Assembly: GCA_040506705.1 (NCBI GenBank)
Contig: JBEVWG010000061.1
Location: forward strand, 1-64,000
Direction: 5' to 3'
DNA: 64,000 nt
Origin: Thiodiazotropha sp040506705
GTDB taxonomy: Bacteria > Pseudomonadota > Gammaproteobacteria > Chromatiales > Chromatiaceae
Of this stretch, positions 44,727 through 53,972 are shown piece after piece. The notes beneath the pieces were generated by a model, which saw only the letters and a list, made by a program, of their open reading frames with translations, was not told the DNA's origin and did not search any database. Each line of letters starts with the position of its first letter. Position 1 is the stretch's first letter. A program made the position numbers and the translations under genes.

Positions 44727-46423
44727 CTACCTGTCTTCTCAATTTTAGCCCAGGAATCTCTCAGGGTAATAACTCGATTAAATACTTTTGGTACCCTACC
44801 GGCTTCAGTGCTATCGAGAATAAAGTAGCCCTCTCTTTCAAATTGATAGGCTTGGCCAACTTCAGCCTCAGCCAGCGTCGGCTCGAAATAGCAATCTGTC
44901 AGTGTGCGCAAAGAGTCAGGATTGAGGTTATCGGTAAAGTGACCACCCTCTTCCACTTTATCAGCGTTTGCCTGTTTGAAGAGTCGATCGTAGAGGCGAA
45001 CCTCCCCTTTCTCTCCGTGACGCATCGAAACCCAGTGTATAACACCTCGAACCTTACGCCCCTCTGGGTTTTTCCCCAGGGTATCTGGATCGTAGCTACA
45101 GCGTAGCTCAACAATCTCACCCTGATTGTTTTTCACCACCTCTTCACACTTGATCACGTAGGCATTTCGCAGCCGCACCTCTCCACCGGAGACCAGGCGC
45201 TTGAACTTTTTATTCGCCTGCTCCCTGAAATCAGCCTGATCGATAACGATCTCTCTGCTGAACGGAACCTGACGTATCCCCATAGATTCATCTTTAGGGT
45301 GGTTGGGTGCATCGAGTAACTCTTCACCATCCTCTGGATAGTTTTCGATAACCAGCTTCAGTGGATGCATAACCGCCATACGGCGAGGCGCATTGGTATC
45401 AAGATCCTCACGGATGCAGTTTTCCAGCATGCCAATCTCTACCAGACCATCAGATTTGGTGATACCGATACGATGGCAGAACTCACGAATGGAAGCCGCA
45501 GTGAATCCCCGTCGTTTCAAGCCTGCAACCGTGGGCATGCGTGGATCGTCCCAGCCTTCAACAAAGCCTTCATCCACCAGCTGGGTCAGCTTTCGTTTAC
45601 TCAACACGGTATATTCAAGATTGAGTCGGGAAAACTCGATTTGCTGGGGATGAGAGGGAATGGTGATGTTATCCAGCACCCAGTCGTATAAAGGGCGATG
45701 ATCCTCAAACTCCAATGTACAGAGCGAGTGAGTAATACCCTCAAGCGCATCAGATACAGGATGGGTGTAGTCATACATTGGGTAGATACACCAGGCTTCA
45801 CCTGTCTGGTGGTGAATCACGCCATGACGAATGCGGTAGAGGGTGGGATCACGCATATTCATATTCGGCGAAGCTATGTCGATCTTGGCTCTGAGTACAC
45901 GTTCACCATCCGCAAACTCACCGGCTTTCATGCGCGCAAACAGATCGAGATTCTCCTCAACTGAGCGATCACGATAGGGACTTTCCCGACCTGGCTCGGT
46001 CAATGTGCCCCGATAGGCGCGCATCTCCTCCCCATCCAGATCACAGACAAAGGCTTTACCTGCCTTGATCAGCTCCACTGCAAAATCGTAGAGCTGCTGA
46101 AAATAGTCTGAGGCGTAAAACAGTCTCTCCTGCCAATCGTATCCGAGCCAGCGTACATCCTCTTGGATGCTTTTGACGAACTCCATATTCTCTTTATGGG
46201 GGTTGGTATCATCAAAGCGAAGATTGCACAGACCGCTATAGTCCTGAGCGACCCCAAAATTGAGTACTATCGATTTGGCATGACCGATGTGCAGATAACC
46301 GTTCGGCTCAGGAGGAAAGCGAGTGTGCACCCGCCCATCGTTTTTTCCTTGCTTGAGATCCTGCTCGATGATCTGTCGAATAAAATTCGTTGTAGCGCTG
46401 TTGCTGTGATCCGTTTCGCTCAT
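44723..46423 (-). CDS. glnS: Glutaminyl-tRNA synthetase GlnS
   Basis: 566 residues. Class I synthetase with PPEPNGYLHIGHAKS as the HIGH motif (about 41-55) and VLSKRKL as KMSKS (about 275-281). The C-terminal beta-barrel anticodon-binding domains are complete. Its stop codon TAG lies within a 22-bp repeat. gltX is upstream on the same strand, 54 bp away; the pair likely forms one transcript. Confidence 0.97.
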   Translation of the reverse strand: MSETDHSNSATTNFIRQIIEQDLKQGKNDGRVHTRFPPEPNGYLHIGHAKSIVLNFGVAQDYSGLCNLRFDDTNPHKENMEFVKSIQEDVRWLGYDWQERLFYASDYFQQLYDFAVELIKAGKAFVCDLDGEEMRAYRGTLTEPGRESPYRDRSVEENLDLFARMKAGEFADGERVLRAKIDIASPNMNMRDPTLYRIRHGVIHHQTGEAWCIYPMYDYTHPVSDALEGITHSLCTLEFEDHRPLYDWVLDNITIPSHPQQIEFSRLNLEYTVLSKRKLTQLVDEGFVEGWDDPRMPTVAGLKRRGFTAASIREFCHRIGITKSDGLVEIGMLENCIREDLDTNAPRRMAVMHPLKLVIENYPEDGEELLDAPNHPKDESMGIRQVPFSREIVIDQADFREQANKKFKRLVSGGEVRLRNAYVIKCEEVVKNNQGEIVELRCSYDPDTLGKNPEGRKVRGVIHWVSMRHGEKGEVRLYDRLFKQANADKVEEGGHFTDNLNPDSLRTLTDCYFEPTLAEAEVGQAYQFEREGYFILDSTEAGRVPKVFNRVITLRDSWAKIEKTGS

Positions 46424-46477
46424 AATGTTGGCTTCTTGTAATAGTGTACAGAAATGATACTTATGGCCTGGTTAGTA

Positions 46478-47890
46478 TTAACCCGCAGCAGCTTCTCGCT
46501 GTGTGATATAGTCAAGTGCTTTGTCGATTCGTCGCAAGCAGGCCTCTTTTCCAACCAAATATAGTGTTGTATCTATACCCGGTGATGCTGCCCGTCCAAC
46601 CACCGCTACCCGTAATGGTTGAGCAACCTTTCCCATCTTCAATTCCAGAGCGGCAGACACCTGTTCCACAACACTGTGTAGAGTCTCCTCACGCCAATCA
46701 TCCAATACGGAAAGTGCCTCACGCATCTTTTCCAGTGGCTCTCTGGCCACGCCACGCAGATGCTTCTTGGCCGCTTTCTCTTCGAACTCTTCATAGTCCT
46801 GGTAGCAGAACGCACTCATCTCTGCCATCTCCACGAGCGTCCCGGCCCTCTCCTGATGGGCTTCAGCAACCTTCGTCAGATCTGCGCCCACAGCCGGATC
46901 TATACCCAGATCCCCCATATGAGGACTGAGCAGATGTGCGATACGTTTCGGATCATCCTGTTTGATGTAGTGTTGATTCAACCATAATAGTTTATCGGTG
47001 TTGAAGCTGGATGCAGCCTTGTTGACGGCATCGATATCAAACAACTCGATCATCTCATCGATGGAAAAGATCTCTTGATCACCATGGGACCAACCCAATC
47101 GCACCAGATAGTTGAGTAGAGCCTCGGGAAGAAAGCCTTCCTGTCGATACTGCATCACACTCACTGCCCCATGGCGTTTTGACAATCTTGCGCCATCATC
47201 CCCGAGTATCATTGGGACATGGCCATAAATTGGTGGTTCTGCGTTCAATGCCCGCAGAATATTGATCTGCCTGGGTGTGTTGTTGAGATGGTCATCTCCT
47301 CGAATCACATGACTGATCTGCATGTCGAGATCATCAACCACCACGGTCAGGTTATAGGTGGGGGAGCCATCAGTACGTCGAATGATCAGATCATCCAACT
47401 CCTCATTATTGAAGCTGACCCGGCCTCGAATCAGGTCATCGACCAGCACCACACCTGTGTCAGGATTGCGGAAACGGATCACATGAGGCTCACCGGGGCT
47501 TACCTCATGATTCCGGCAATGGCCATCATAACGAGGTTTCTCCTTACGACTCATCGCCTCTTCTCTTAAATTATCCAAGCGCTCCCGGCTGCAGTTACAG
47601 CGATATGCCAGGCCCCGGGCGAGAAGATCGTCGATTACTTCATGGTAACGGTCAAAGCGCTTGGTCTGGTAAAACGGCCCCTCATCATATTCGAGACCAA
47701 GCCAGGTCATCCCCTCCAGGATCGCATTCACAGACTCTGCTGTTGAACGTTCCAGGTCTGTATCTTCGATACGCAAAACAAATTTACCGCCATGCTTGCG
47801 GGCGTAGAGCCAGGAAAACAGGGCCGTGCGGGCACCACCCACATGAAGATAGCCGGTGGGGCTGGGAGCAAATCGGGTACGGACAGTCAT
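46478..47890 (-). CDS. gltX: Glutamyl-tRNA synthetase GltX
   Basis: 470 residues from the ATG at 47890 (MTVRTRFAPSPTGYLHVGG); a longer frame exists upstream but would add ten residues not seen in the family. HIGH motif is PSPTGYLHVGGART, KMSKS is RLSKRHGAVSV. The zinc-site cysteines CNCSRE and HCRNH are present, which fits the E. coli type. With a true GlnS next to it, this enzyme need not be a non-discriminating GluRS. Confidence 0.96.
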   Translation of the reverse strand: MTVRTRFAPSPTGYLHVGGARTALFSWLYARKHGGKFVLRIEDTDLERSTAESVNAILEGMTWLGLEYDEGPFYQTKRFDRYHEVIDDLLARGLAYRCNCSRERLDNLREEAMSRKEKPRYDGHCRNHEVSPGEPHVIRFRNPDTGVVLVDDLIRGRVSFNNEELDDLIIRRTDGSPTYNLTVVVDDLDMQISHVIRGDDHLNNTPRQINILRALNAEPPIYGHVPMILGDDGARLSKRHGAVSVMQYRQEGFLPEALLNYLVRLGWSHGDQEIFSIDEMIELFDIDAVNKAASSFNTDKLLWLNQHYIKQDDPKRIAHLLSPHMGDLGIDPAVGADLTKVAEAHQERAGTLVEMAEMSAFCYQDYEEFEEKAAKKHLRGVAREPLEKMREALSVLDDWREETLHSVVEQVSAALELKMGKVAQPLRVAVVGRAASPGIDTTLYLVGKEACLRRIDKALDYITQREAAAG

Positions 47891-48046
47891 AGTCTGGTAA
47901 TTACATCCAGTTAAGAGCAAACCTGGAATTCTATCAGACCCGGACTGTTTCGGAAGCTGGTAATGGCATTCAATTCGGAAATAGTCACAAATCCAATCAA
48001 TTGACCTGATCCAGGTACCTAACTAGAATGCGCCTTCACCTGATCA

Positions 48047-48122
48047 GGGCGCATAGCTCAGCTGGGAGAGCGCTGCAGTCACATTGCAGAGGTCACAGGT
48101 TCGATCCCTGTTGCGCCCACCA
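48047..48122 (+). tRNA. tRNA-Val (anticodon CAC)
   Basis: 76 nt. Acceptor GGGCGCA pairs with TGCGCCC; anticodon stem-loop CTGCA-GTCACAT-TGCAG gives CAC, reading GUG; T-arm has GGTTCGATCC; CCA encoded. E. coli lacks a CAC isoacceptor, relying on UAC, so this is an extra decoding species found only in some bacteria. Confidence 0.96.
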
Positions 48123-48361
48123 TCTATACGAAAGCCCCTAGGGCCTGTTAGCACCAATCGAATCGGCCCTGTTGCCCCCACTGCAGTGAAATCGTCCACC
48201 TGACTTATTTTAAGGGCATTCTTGTTCAACTCTTCAGCCACAATCTTCATCATCTGCGTGACATCTGTCATCCAACCTACGATGGCATTGATCTGTGACT
48301 CATACATTTTTAAAGCCAGTATTAACCTGGCAAAAGCAGATAGCTGCAGGTAATACTGCAA
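48123..48361 (-). CDS. Possible short ORF or gene remnant after phbB
   Basis: Immediately after the phbB TGA, in the same frame, an open frame begins with TTG and runs on through the antisense of the tRNA. The part before the tRNA contains a protein-like helix, with MYESQINAIVGWMTDVTQMM followed by KIVAEELNKNALKISQVDD (about 48190-48307). It might be the remains of a phasin-like or other gene truncated at the tRNA, or chance. No ribosome binding site supports the TTG. Confidence 0.25.
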
Positions 48362-49084
48362 TCAATACATATGCTGACCGCCATTCACTGAGAGCGTCGA
48401 ACCGGTTATAAAGCTGGCCTCATCAGCAATCAGGAATAGAACAGTACGAGCGATATCCTCAGGTTCACCCAATCGTCCAACAGGAATTGTCTTGATAATT
48501 TTTTCCAACACAGCTTCCGGTACGGCGCGCACCATATCAGTAGATACATAACCAGGAGCAACTGCGTTGACCGTAATCCCCTTAGCTGCACCTTCTTGAG
48601 CAAGCGCCTTGGTAAACCCATGTATGCCCGATTTTGCTGCAGCGTAGTTTACCTGTCCGTATTGACCGGCCTGACCATTTACCGAACCAATATTGACAAT
48701 ACGGCCAAAGCCTCGTTCGCGCATGCCGTTGATCACAGCATTACAGCTATTGAAGCAGGAGGCGAGATTTGTCTGGATAACTTTATCCCAGTTTTCAAAA
48801 GTCATCTTATGCATAGTGCTGTCTCGGGTGATACCGGCGTTATTGACCAGTATCTCTATCGGGCCTAGATCTTCCTCAATCTTGGCGATGCCCGCTTTGA
48901 CAGCCTCATAATCACTGACATCAAATTGATAACTTGGTATTCCGTTTGCCTGTGTAAATGCATCTGCTGCCTGCTGATTTCCGCCGTAGTTGGCTGCGAC
49001 ACTATAACCAGCCTCTTTCAACGCCAGACTTATCGCCTCACCAATGCCTCGGGTGCCTCCTGTAACAAGTGCAACTCGTGCCAT
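48362..49084 (-). CDS. phbB: Acetoacetyl-CoA reductase PhbB
   Basis: 240 residues, SDR fold. NADPH-binding TGGTRGIGEAIS at residues 8-19, NNAG at about 86, catalytic serine in GSVNGQAGQYGQ, and the Y-x3-K motif YAAAKSG. Residues around the active site (GQAGQYGQVNYAAAK) match PhbB rather than FabG. It makes (R)-3-hydroxybutyryl-CoA for polyhydroxybutyrate. No PHA synthase is in the window; genes for it must be elsewhere. Confidence 0.93.
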   Translation of the reverse strand: MARVALVTGGTRGIGEAISLALKEAGYSVAANYGGNQQAADAFTQANGIPSYQFDVSDYEAVKAGIAKIEEDLGPIEILVNNAGITRDSTMHKMTFENWDKVIQTNLASCFNSCNAVINGMRERGFGRIVNIGSVNGQAGQYGQVNYAAAKSGIHGFTKALAQEGAAKGITVNAVAPGYVSTDMVRAVPEAVLEKIIKTIPVGRLGEPEDIARTVLFLIADEASFITGSTLSVNGGQHMY

Positions 49085-49612
49085 GAATCATCTCCTCATC
49101 AATTATTATTTGTTGGTGTCCTGGCAGATCAGAATTCCGCGAGAAGTAAAAATTTCTCTGTGAGCAATATTCACAATCAAGCCGGTTCAGGCCTCGGAAT
49201 TGAAACCATCACGATGTGATCCTGAGAAGCCAATTTATTAATATTTTCTATGCTCGCATAAGCACATAAAAAACATTCTAGTCAAGATGTAACGTTAAAG
49301 CCATAAAGAGACCTAATCCCGGCTCAGAGATTCAGGGTTAGCTGCTCAGCAAGCAAGACTATTGAAAAAATTCGTCCCAGGTTAACCATCCTGGTTTGTT
49401 TTTTTGATCCCTTTGTCTGCTGTAGAGCGGGGCCCTACTAAGATGAAAAATAATATGAGAAAAGCGATCAAAGCCCTTTAACCTAAAAGATCAGTTGGGC
49501 CGCGTGATGTGTACGTTTGTGGTGATGCAGGGCAAGGGTCGCTCCAGCACAGCAAACAACTACTTGGAATAGCCTGCTATTCGAATGGAGCGGTCAACTG
49601 ATTTTTTTAGTT
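49085..49612. other. Intergenic region upstream of phbB
   Basis: 528 bp with the phbB promoter. On the plus strand CCAGG-TTAACCAT-CCTGG (49377-49394) followed by TTTGTTTTTTT resembles a terminator, yet no plus-strand gene precedes it. A small RNA transcribed divergently from phbB is possible. Otherwise I see nothing. Confidence 0.4.
49377..49405 (+). terminator. Possible orphan terminator
   Basis: Stem of only 5 bp with an 8-nt loop, but the following T-run (TTTGTTTTTTT) is strong. There is no annotated gene on this strand upstream. Confidence 0.35.
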
Positions 49613-50524
49613 TTAACTGCCCCGCCGGGACAGACTGATATTTGCCCGACGATTTGCCGCCCTGGCTTGTTCAGTACGTTTCGCTATTGCCGGTCTTGAT
49701 TCACCATAATGACGCTGTTTTATCAATCCGGCTTCGATACCCTTCGAAATCAGGTAGCTGGAGACACTCTTAGCCCTTCTGGCTGACAATCGCTTGTTAT
49801 AGCGACGAGTTCCCTGGTCATCAGCATGACCCGAAATCATGATTCCAGCCAGCCTTTCATCAGCTTGGATATATTTTATCAAGCGATCCAATCTCTGTTT
49901 GGCCTGTTTATCAAGCTTATGAATGTCCAATGGAAAAAAGACTGTCGAGTGTTGAAATGATTCAAAACCCTCACTTGAGAGCTGACTTAGACACTGCTTG
50001 AACTGCCGATATGGTTTTTGGAATTGAACGGGAGAGAGACGCACGTTGACCTCTCTGCGACTATCGTCCCAATCGAGGAAGTCAAAACTGCCAACCTGCC
50101 CTTTAGAGAGGGATGTGAGCAGCCATCCAGCCGGTTTTCGTCCAAGCCGAACTGGCTGCATACCTGAGTTGATCTTCATATGTTGCTGCAACTCATCGGG
50201 TGGCTGATGTTCCCAGGAGGGTGACACCTCCCGCAAAACGCCTTCCAGCCTCTCCGGTATAGGCTGGAAGCTATTAATTCGGAAGTTGAGATCATCTCCC
50301 GCAATGCGGCGGAAAATTGCTTGACCAAATTGGGGTATTTGATGACGCAATTCGCAGCTGATGTCAGATCCGGCAAATATCCACTCTGACTCGTGCATGC
50401 CCGCCATATAGGTCTGAGATTCAAGCTGGGTGGCCCCAAACAGAGTGGCTCTTGGCAGCCAAAGCATGACGACGAAACTATATATTAGGAAGTTGAACTT
50501 ACTTTTTTGCAGATAACCAGTCAT
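49613..50524 (-). CDS. OmpA family protein with MotY-type N-terminal domain
   Basis: 303 residues from the ATG at 50524. Hydrophobic export signal about 8-30. Residues about 35-160 resemble the MotY N-terminal domain: WIFAGSDISCELRHQIPQFGQAIFRRIAG matches in spacing the pattern W-x-(n)-C-x-L-x-H-x-I-P-x-F/Y-G. Residues about 190-303 are an OmpA-like peptidoglycan-binding domain (MISGHADDQGTRRYNKRLSARRAKSVSSYL). In Vibrio, MotY forms the T-ring of the sodium-driven flagellar motor; in Pseudomonas it supports a proton-driven motor. No flagellar genes are adjacent, so the role is by homology only. Confidence 0.8.
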   Translation of the reverse strand: MTGYLQKSKFNFLIYSFVVMLWLPRATLFGATQLESQTYMAGMHESEWIFAGSDISCELRHQIPQFGQAIFRRIAGDDLNFRINSFQPIPERLEGVLREVSPSWEHQPPDELQQHMKINSGMQPVRLGRKPAGWLLTSLSKGQVGSFDFLDWDDSRREVNVRLSPVQFQKPYRQFKQCLSQLSSEGFESFQHSTVFFPLDIHKLDKQAKQRLDRLIKYIQADERLAGIMISGHADDQGTRRYNKRLSARRAKSVSSYLISKGIEAGLIKQRHYGESRPAIAKRTEQARAANRRANISLSRRGS

Positions 50525-50530
50525 CACCAA

Positions 50531-50864
50531 ACCGACATAGACTAAAAATTGAGCTTAATCTCTACCGCTGTAGAGAGGCATCTGAAAAGGCTATCGGCCA
50601 ACCTGTTTCGATCCTTTACTCAAACCTGGCGGGCAGTGGGGTAAATTTGGGTATTGGGCAAAGTGCCTATTTTGAGGAGAAGTCACTTTTGCCTTTAGCA
50701 CCGCCCTCAAAAGGGAGGCTTTGAAGAGGTTTGATGTTGTATTGTGAGTAGTTGCAATTCACTTATATTTCCAACCAAGTGTGGCCTGGCCACACCCTTG
50801 GGGATAGTAATGCTGCTATTGAGTTGAAACAATGAAATGCCTCAGCAGGACGATTTCGATCGAG
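50531..50864. other. Intergenic region between the MotY-like and hemerythrin genes
   Basis: 334 bp containing the promoter of the MotY-like gene and, near its right side, a strong hairpin (next entry). Nothing else was recognised. Confidence 0.5.
50774..50800 (-). terminator. Long hairpin downstream of the channel-hemerythrin operon
   Basis: GTGTGGCC-T-GGCCACAC at 50779-50795 is a perfect palindrome, extended by CCAAG/CTTGG with one bulge. No T-run follows on the minus strand, so it may stabilise the 3' end or cooperate with Rho instead of being a classical terminator. Confidence 0.4.
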
Positions 50865-51422
50865 CTACTCATCTTCATGGGACTTGAGATAATCGATCAG
50901 ACTGCGAAATCGATTGTAGTCCTGGCGGTGAAAGACCGGGTCGTCACCATGGGTAACTTCTTCTTCCAGCTTTTTCCACTCTTTTTCATTCAACGCCTGA
51001 TCAACCAGCGGAAAGACCTCTTCCTCTTCAATATCAATATGCTGGCGCTGCAGCGCAACAAACTCCCGCCCTTGAGTCTCGACCTCATCACGCAACAACA
51101 CCGCGCCCTGCATGGCACCCTCCAGTGTGGTTCGAAAGCGATTGGCCAATCCTAACAGGCTGACATGTTCGCGGCAGATTCGCTCATAAAGTGCAGCGTG
51201 GGGCTCCATTGATCTCTTTTTGAAGGCGACACTGTTGATTTGATCTTCAGTGGGATGATGCACTTTCTCAGCATAGTGTTCGATATAATCCACCATCTCG
51301 ATTTTCAAATCGAAATTGGATTCATGGCCTGCTGCCAGGGCATCGAGCTCAGTAGATAGCAGATCAAGCAGTCGAGCGAGATTTACGTGGTCTCGGTGAA
51401 GTTTTTCCAATAGTGGGCTCAT
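50865..51422 (-). CDS. Hemerythrin-like (HHE) domain protein
   Basis: 185 residues, all-helical. Iron-ligand candidates are H10/H13-type residues in KLHRDHVNLARLL, HYAEKVHHPTEDQI (about 50-63), REHVSLLGLANRF and QRQHIDIEEEEVFP (about 125-138), the H-HxxxE-H-HxxxE pattern of a diiron four-helix bundle. Such proteins sense or scavenge O2, NO or peroxide. Its ATG overlaps the stop of the K+ channel gene (ATGA), so the two are translationally coupled. Confidence 0.87.
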   Translation of the reverse strand: MSPLLEKLHRDHVNLARLLDLLSTELDALAAGHESNFDLKIEMVDYIEHYAEKVHHPTEDQINSVAFKKRSMEPHAALYERICREHVSLLGLANRFRTTLEGAMQGAVLLRDEVETQGREFVALQRQHIDIEEEEVFPLVDQALNEKEWKKLEEEVTHGDDPVFHRQDYNRFRSLIDYLKSHEDE

Positions 51423-53122
51423 GTCACCTCTCTTTTTCTTAATTGGCGCCAGACCCAGCCCTGCGGACTGGTCTCCCCAGTTAGAATATAGTTCAGCGCG
51501 TTCTCATTTTGCAGTGTCCACTCCATGCGATTTCTTGCTGACACCTTTCCGCAGAATAGCAACCGATCATCCTTTTGAACAATCAGGTCCTCTTCAGGCA
51601 ACAGACTATACTCATTATGCCTCAATAACATCAGGGGAATACAAGGCAACTTTTTTTCCCTGTTCCTGGGGTCTCTGATCAACTCACCCAATGTGAGATT
51701 ACGCCCCTCACGCACATATTGGCACACGGCATGGGTATCATGCTCCGCAAATGCTACTTCCCATACATCCGGGGCGTGATCAGACACCAAGGCAGAAATA
51801 CGACTGATCAGCTGACAGGCCCATTCATCATCCTGGTGCATCACCATCGTGACGAACTGATGTTGCATAGGTGCACCCAATAATACCCGTATCCGATTAG
51901 CAATGATTTCACTGGGCAGCATCACCATATCCGCACCAACGGCCTCAATCACCGGATCATTATGCTTGCGATTCTGGCGCAGGATGACAAACAGGTCTGC
52001 ATTCAATCCCCGGGCTGTCATGATTATGGATAGGTTATTGGCGTCGTTATCAGTTCCCGCCACCAGACCTACGGCTCGATCAACGCTTGCTTCAAGCAAG
52101 GTATCCGCCTCGGTGCCACGCCCAACCACCATTGGGGAGTGAGGGCTACCAGTAATATCCGGCTCAGCCTCAATCACTACAACCTCAAAATCTTCCTTCA
52201 CCAGCTTATCGTATACCGCCTTACCGAACCTGCCGTAACCGCAAATCACCCATAGCCCTTTTCTGGGGGGATGAACAGGTTCACTGAGCATATCTCTCTT
52301 ACCCAGAGACAACCAATCCTGCAGCAGACTAAGACAGGGCGCTTGTACGGCAGTAGCCAGATAGAGGGCAAATGCATCAAAGGGATCAATGATGTAATCG
52401 GTCCCGAAAGAGGCCATATTCTTTTCGATATCATGGGAATCTGCCCGGCATATCACGTCGATATCAGGGTGCAGTAACTTGGAAGTGATGGCTATCTTGA
52501 GATTGGTTTCATTGGAGTTGGTCAATGCCACCACCCCCTCACAGAGCGGGTGCAACAGACCTGCTTCCACCAAATGAGCAGGTAAGCGAGCATCTGCAGA
52601 TAAACCGGGTACATACTCTCGCAGATTCTCCAATTTGAGTAGATTTACCCGCTCTTGAAGAACATCAATCACCACCGCATGCTGGCTACGCTCTGTTAGC
52701 GCTTTGACCAGTGCCTCACCCGTCTGTCCATAACCACAAACCAGGTAAAATGACTCTCTCAATCTGCTGATTTTTCTAGCAAATCGCCTCTCAGTTAATG
52801 CTCTTTGAAAGGTCTCATCCTTGAGTAAAGCCAATACAGTACCAATTGAGTAGAGCCAGACAACCACCGTAAAGAAGATTGAAAAACTGACCCACAAACG
52901 CTGCCCTGCTGTGAATGGGTAAGGCAGCTCACCAAATCCAATAGTGCTCGACATGAAGCTGACAAAATAGAAAGCATGGAAAAAATCCATATGCCAGACA
53001 TTACCATCTGCATCCTCACCAGGAATCAGAACCAACCCAAGCATGGCGATTGAGTAGGCCAGTACCAAGGTCAATAGCGGCGCTCGCATACGCCGAAAAA
53101 TGAGGAAGATAATATTGTTCAT
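51419..53122 (-). CDS. Potassium channel-like protein with two TrkA-N/RCK domains
   Basis: 567 residues. N-terminal pore module: TM1 about 13-34, pore helix and filter TIGFGE at residues 60-65 (potassium filters are TVGYGD or similar), TM2 about 77-100. Two cytoplasmic Rossmann domains follow, with VCGYGQTGEALVKAL (about 128-142) and ICGYGRFGKAVYDKL (about 293-307). The C-terminus resembles TrkA-C. This is the plan of MthK/GsuK-type channels gated by ligands. Predicted inner-membrane channel; the F-G-E filter variant leaves ion selectivity open. 20 bp behind the small membrane protein gene. Confidence 0.88.
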   Translation of the reverse strand: MNNIIFLIFRRMRAPLLTLVLAYSIAMLGLVLIPGEDADGNVWHMDFFHAFYFVSFMSSTIGFGELPYPFTAGQRLWVSFSIFFTVVVWLYSIGTVLALLKDETFQRALTERRFARKISRLRESFYLVCGYGQTGEALVKALTERSQHAVVIDVLQERVNLLKLENLREYVPGLSADARLPAHLVEAGLLHPLCEGVVALTNSNETNLKIAITSKLLHPDIDVICRADSHDIEKNMASFGTDYIIDPFDAFALYLATAVQAPCLSLLQDWLSLGKRDMLSEPVHPPRKGLWVICGYGRFGKAVYDKLVKEDFEVVVIEAEPDITGSPHSPMVVGRGTEADTLLEASVDRAVGLVAGTDNDANNLSIIMTARGLNADLFVILRQNRKHNDPVIEAVGADMVMLPSEIIANRIRVLLGAPMQHQFVTMVMHQDDEWACQLISRISALVSDHAPDVWEVAFAEHDTHAVCQYVREGRNLTLGELIRDPRNREKKLPCIPLMLLRHNEYSLLPEEDLIVQKDDRLLFCGKVSARNRMEWTLQNENALNYILTGETSPQGWVWRQLRKREVT

Positions 53123-53142
53123 CGAGTCTTTGTCTGGTCGCT

Positions 53143-53526
53143 TCAGCGACGCAACATAACCGTTTCGATGATCAGCAGAATCACTGAGACAACATTAGCT
53201 AGCATCGCCCCGCCAGAGAGTGAAACAATACTGGCCATAGTAACTGTGGTCAGCCCGGTCTCGGTAACATGCACAGCCACAGTCCAAACCAATGCTGCCG
53301 CAAACAGCTGTAATAGTGCCACCAGGCTGGTCGCCAGTAACACTGCCCCCATCTGGGTGCGGTCACCAAATTTCAATACTGTAGCTACCAGGTTCACCAC
53401 AATAACCGCAAACAGTTCATACACGTGGTGGTGATCAGGATTATCCAGTTCGCCGACAAAAAAACCGAAATTGAGCGTCAGGGCAAGCACAATAAAAAAA
53501 CCAAACAGGACCTTTTCCGGATTCAC
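53143..53526 (-). CDS. Small membrane protein, DUF6394-like
   Basis: 127 residues with four TM segments (about 5-25, 35-52, 60-85 and 95-122) and a HHHVYE stretch between the first two. I recall this pattern (KVLFGFFIVLALTLNFGFF, VVNLVATVLKFGDRTQMGAV) as DUF6394; the function is unknown. It is the first gene of the operon with the channel and the hemerythrin, so a role as an accessory channel subunit is possible. Confidence 0.75.
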   Translation of the reverse strand: MNPEKVLFGFFIVLALTLNFGFFVGELDNPDHHHVYELFAVIVVNLVATVLKFGDRTQMGAVLLATSLVALLQLFAAALVWTVAVHVTETGLTTVTMASIVSLSGGAMLANVVSVILLIIETVMLRR

Positions 53527-53972
53527 TCGTTTTCTCCTCTAATGTCTCAAAACCGGATCACAGCATTGAAGAGCCTCTAAAACCATCGTTCATTTCGAGG
53601 CCCGGATATTGCCGAGCGGCTATATTTAGGAAGCTCTGATTATGTCTGGGCCGAACAGATCTTGGCGGCAAGATGTCGATCCACGACATAATCAGAGCTT
53701 CCCTTAATCAATCTTGGAGTAAAAGATAGCCTTTTTCCAGTGGTTTATCTGCTGCTTTTAACTAAAAACATCTGACTGACTTGTAGAAGTCGTGACTTCA
53801 GCAATTGATCGTTGCTACACCACGCAAGGCAAGGAAAAAGCACTAAAATCTAATTGCGATCTTCTAAAGATTTCATAAAATCGACCGCTACAAACATCAG
53901 TCGGGGCGACTACTTACGATGCAGTCGAAACGCCCACCGTCCTGTAATGCGACTAATTTTGGTAACTAAAAA
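53527..53972. other. Divergent promoter region between the channel operon and cheV
   Basis: 446 bp. It carries the 75-bp mini-element at 53628-53702 and, right before cheV, a single GGTAAC half-site (53961-53966) like those near the symporter. No gene was seen. Confidence 0.6.
53628..53702. mobile_element. 75-bp mini inverted-repeat element with TTA flanks
   Basis: Termini GGAAGCTCTGATTATGTC (53628-53645) and its exact reverse complement ending at 53701, flanked by TTA at 53625-53627 and 53703-53705. The ends and 3-bp TNA-type target duplication resemble IS5-family relatives. The centre has a small ATCTTG/CAAGAT hairpin. It is far too short to encode a transposase. Confidence 0.75.

Larger units (their letters stand above)
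47891..48361. other. Intergenic region with tRNA-Val
   Basis: About 470 bp. It contains tRNA-Val on the plus strand. Between the tRNA and phbB lies an AT-neutral stretch with an in-frame extension beyond the phbB stop (see the separate entry) and a 31-bp sequence with AGGGCC/GGCCCT palindromic ends at 48140-48170. Confidence 0.6.

Noticed and set aside
48044..48122. Protein-like end (RNRDRTCDLCN...) on the minus strand
   Set aside because: It is the antisense of tRNA-Val, a common false ORF.
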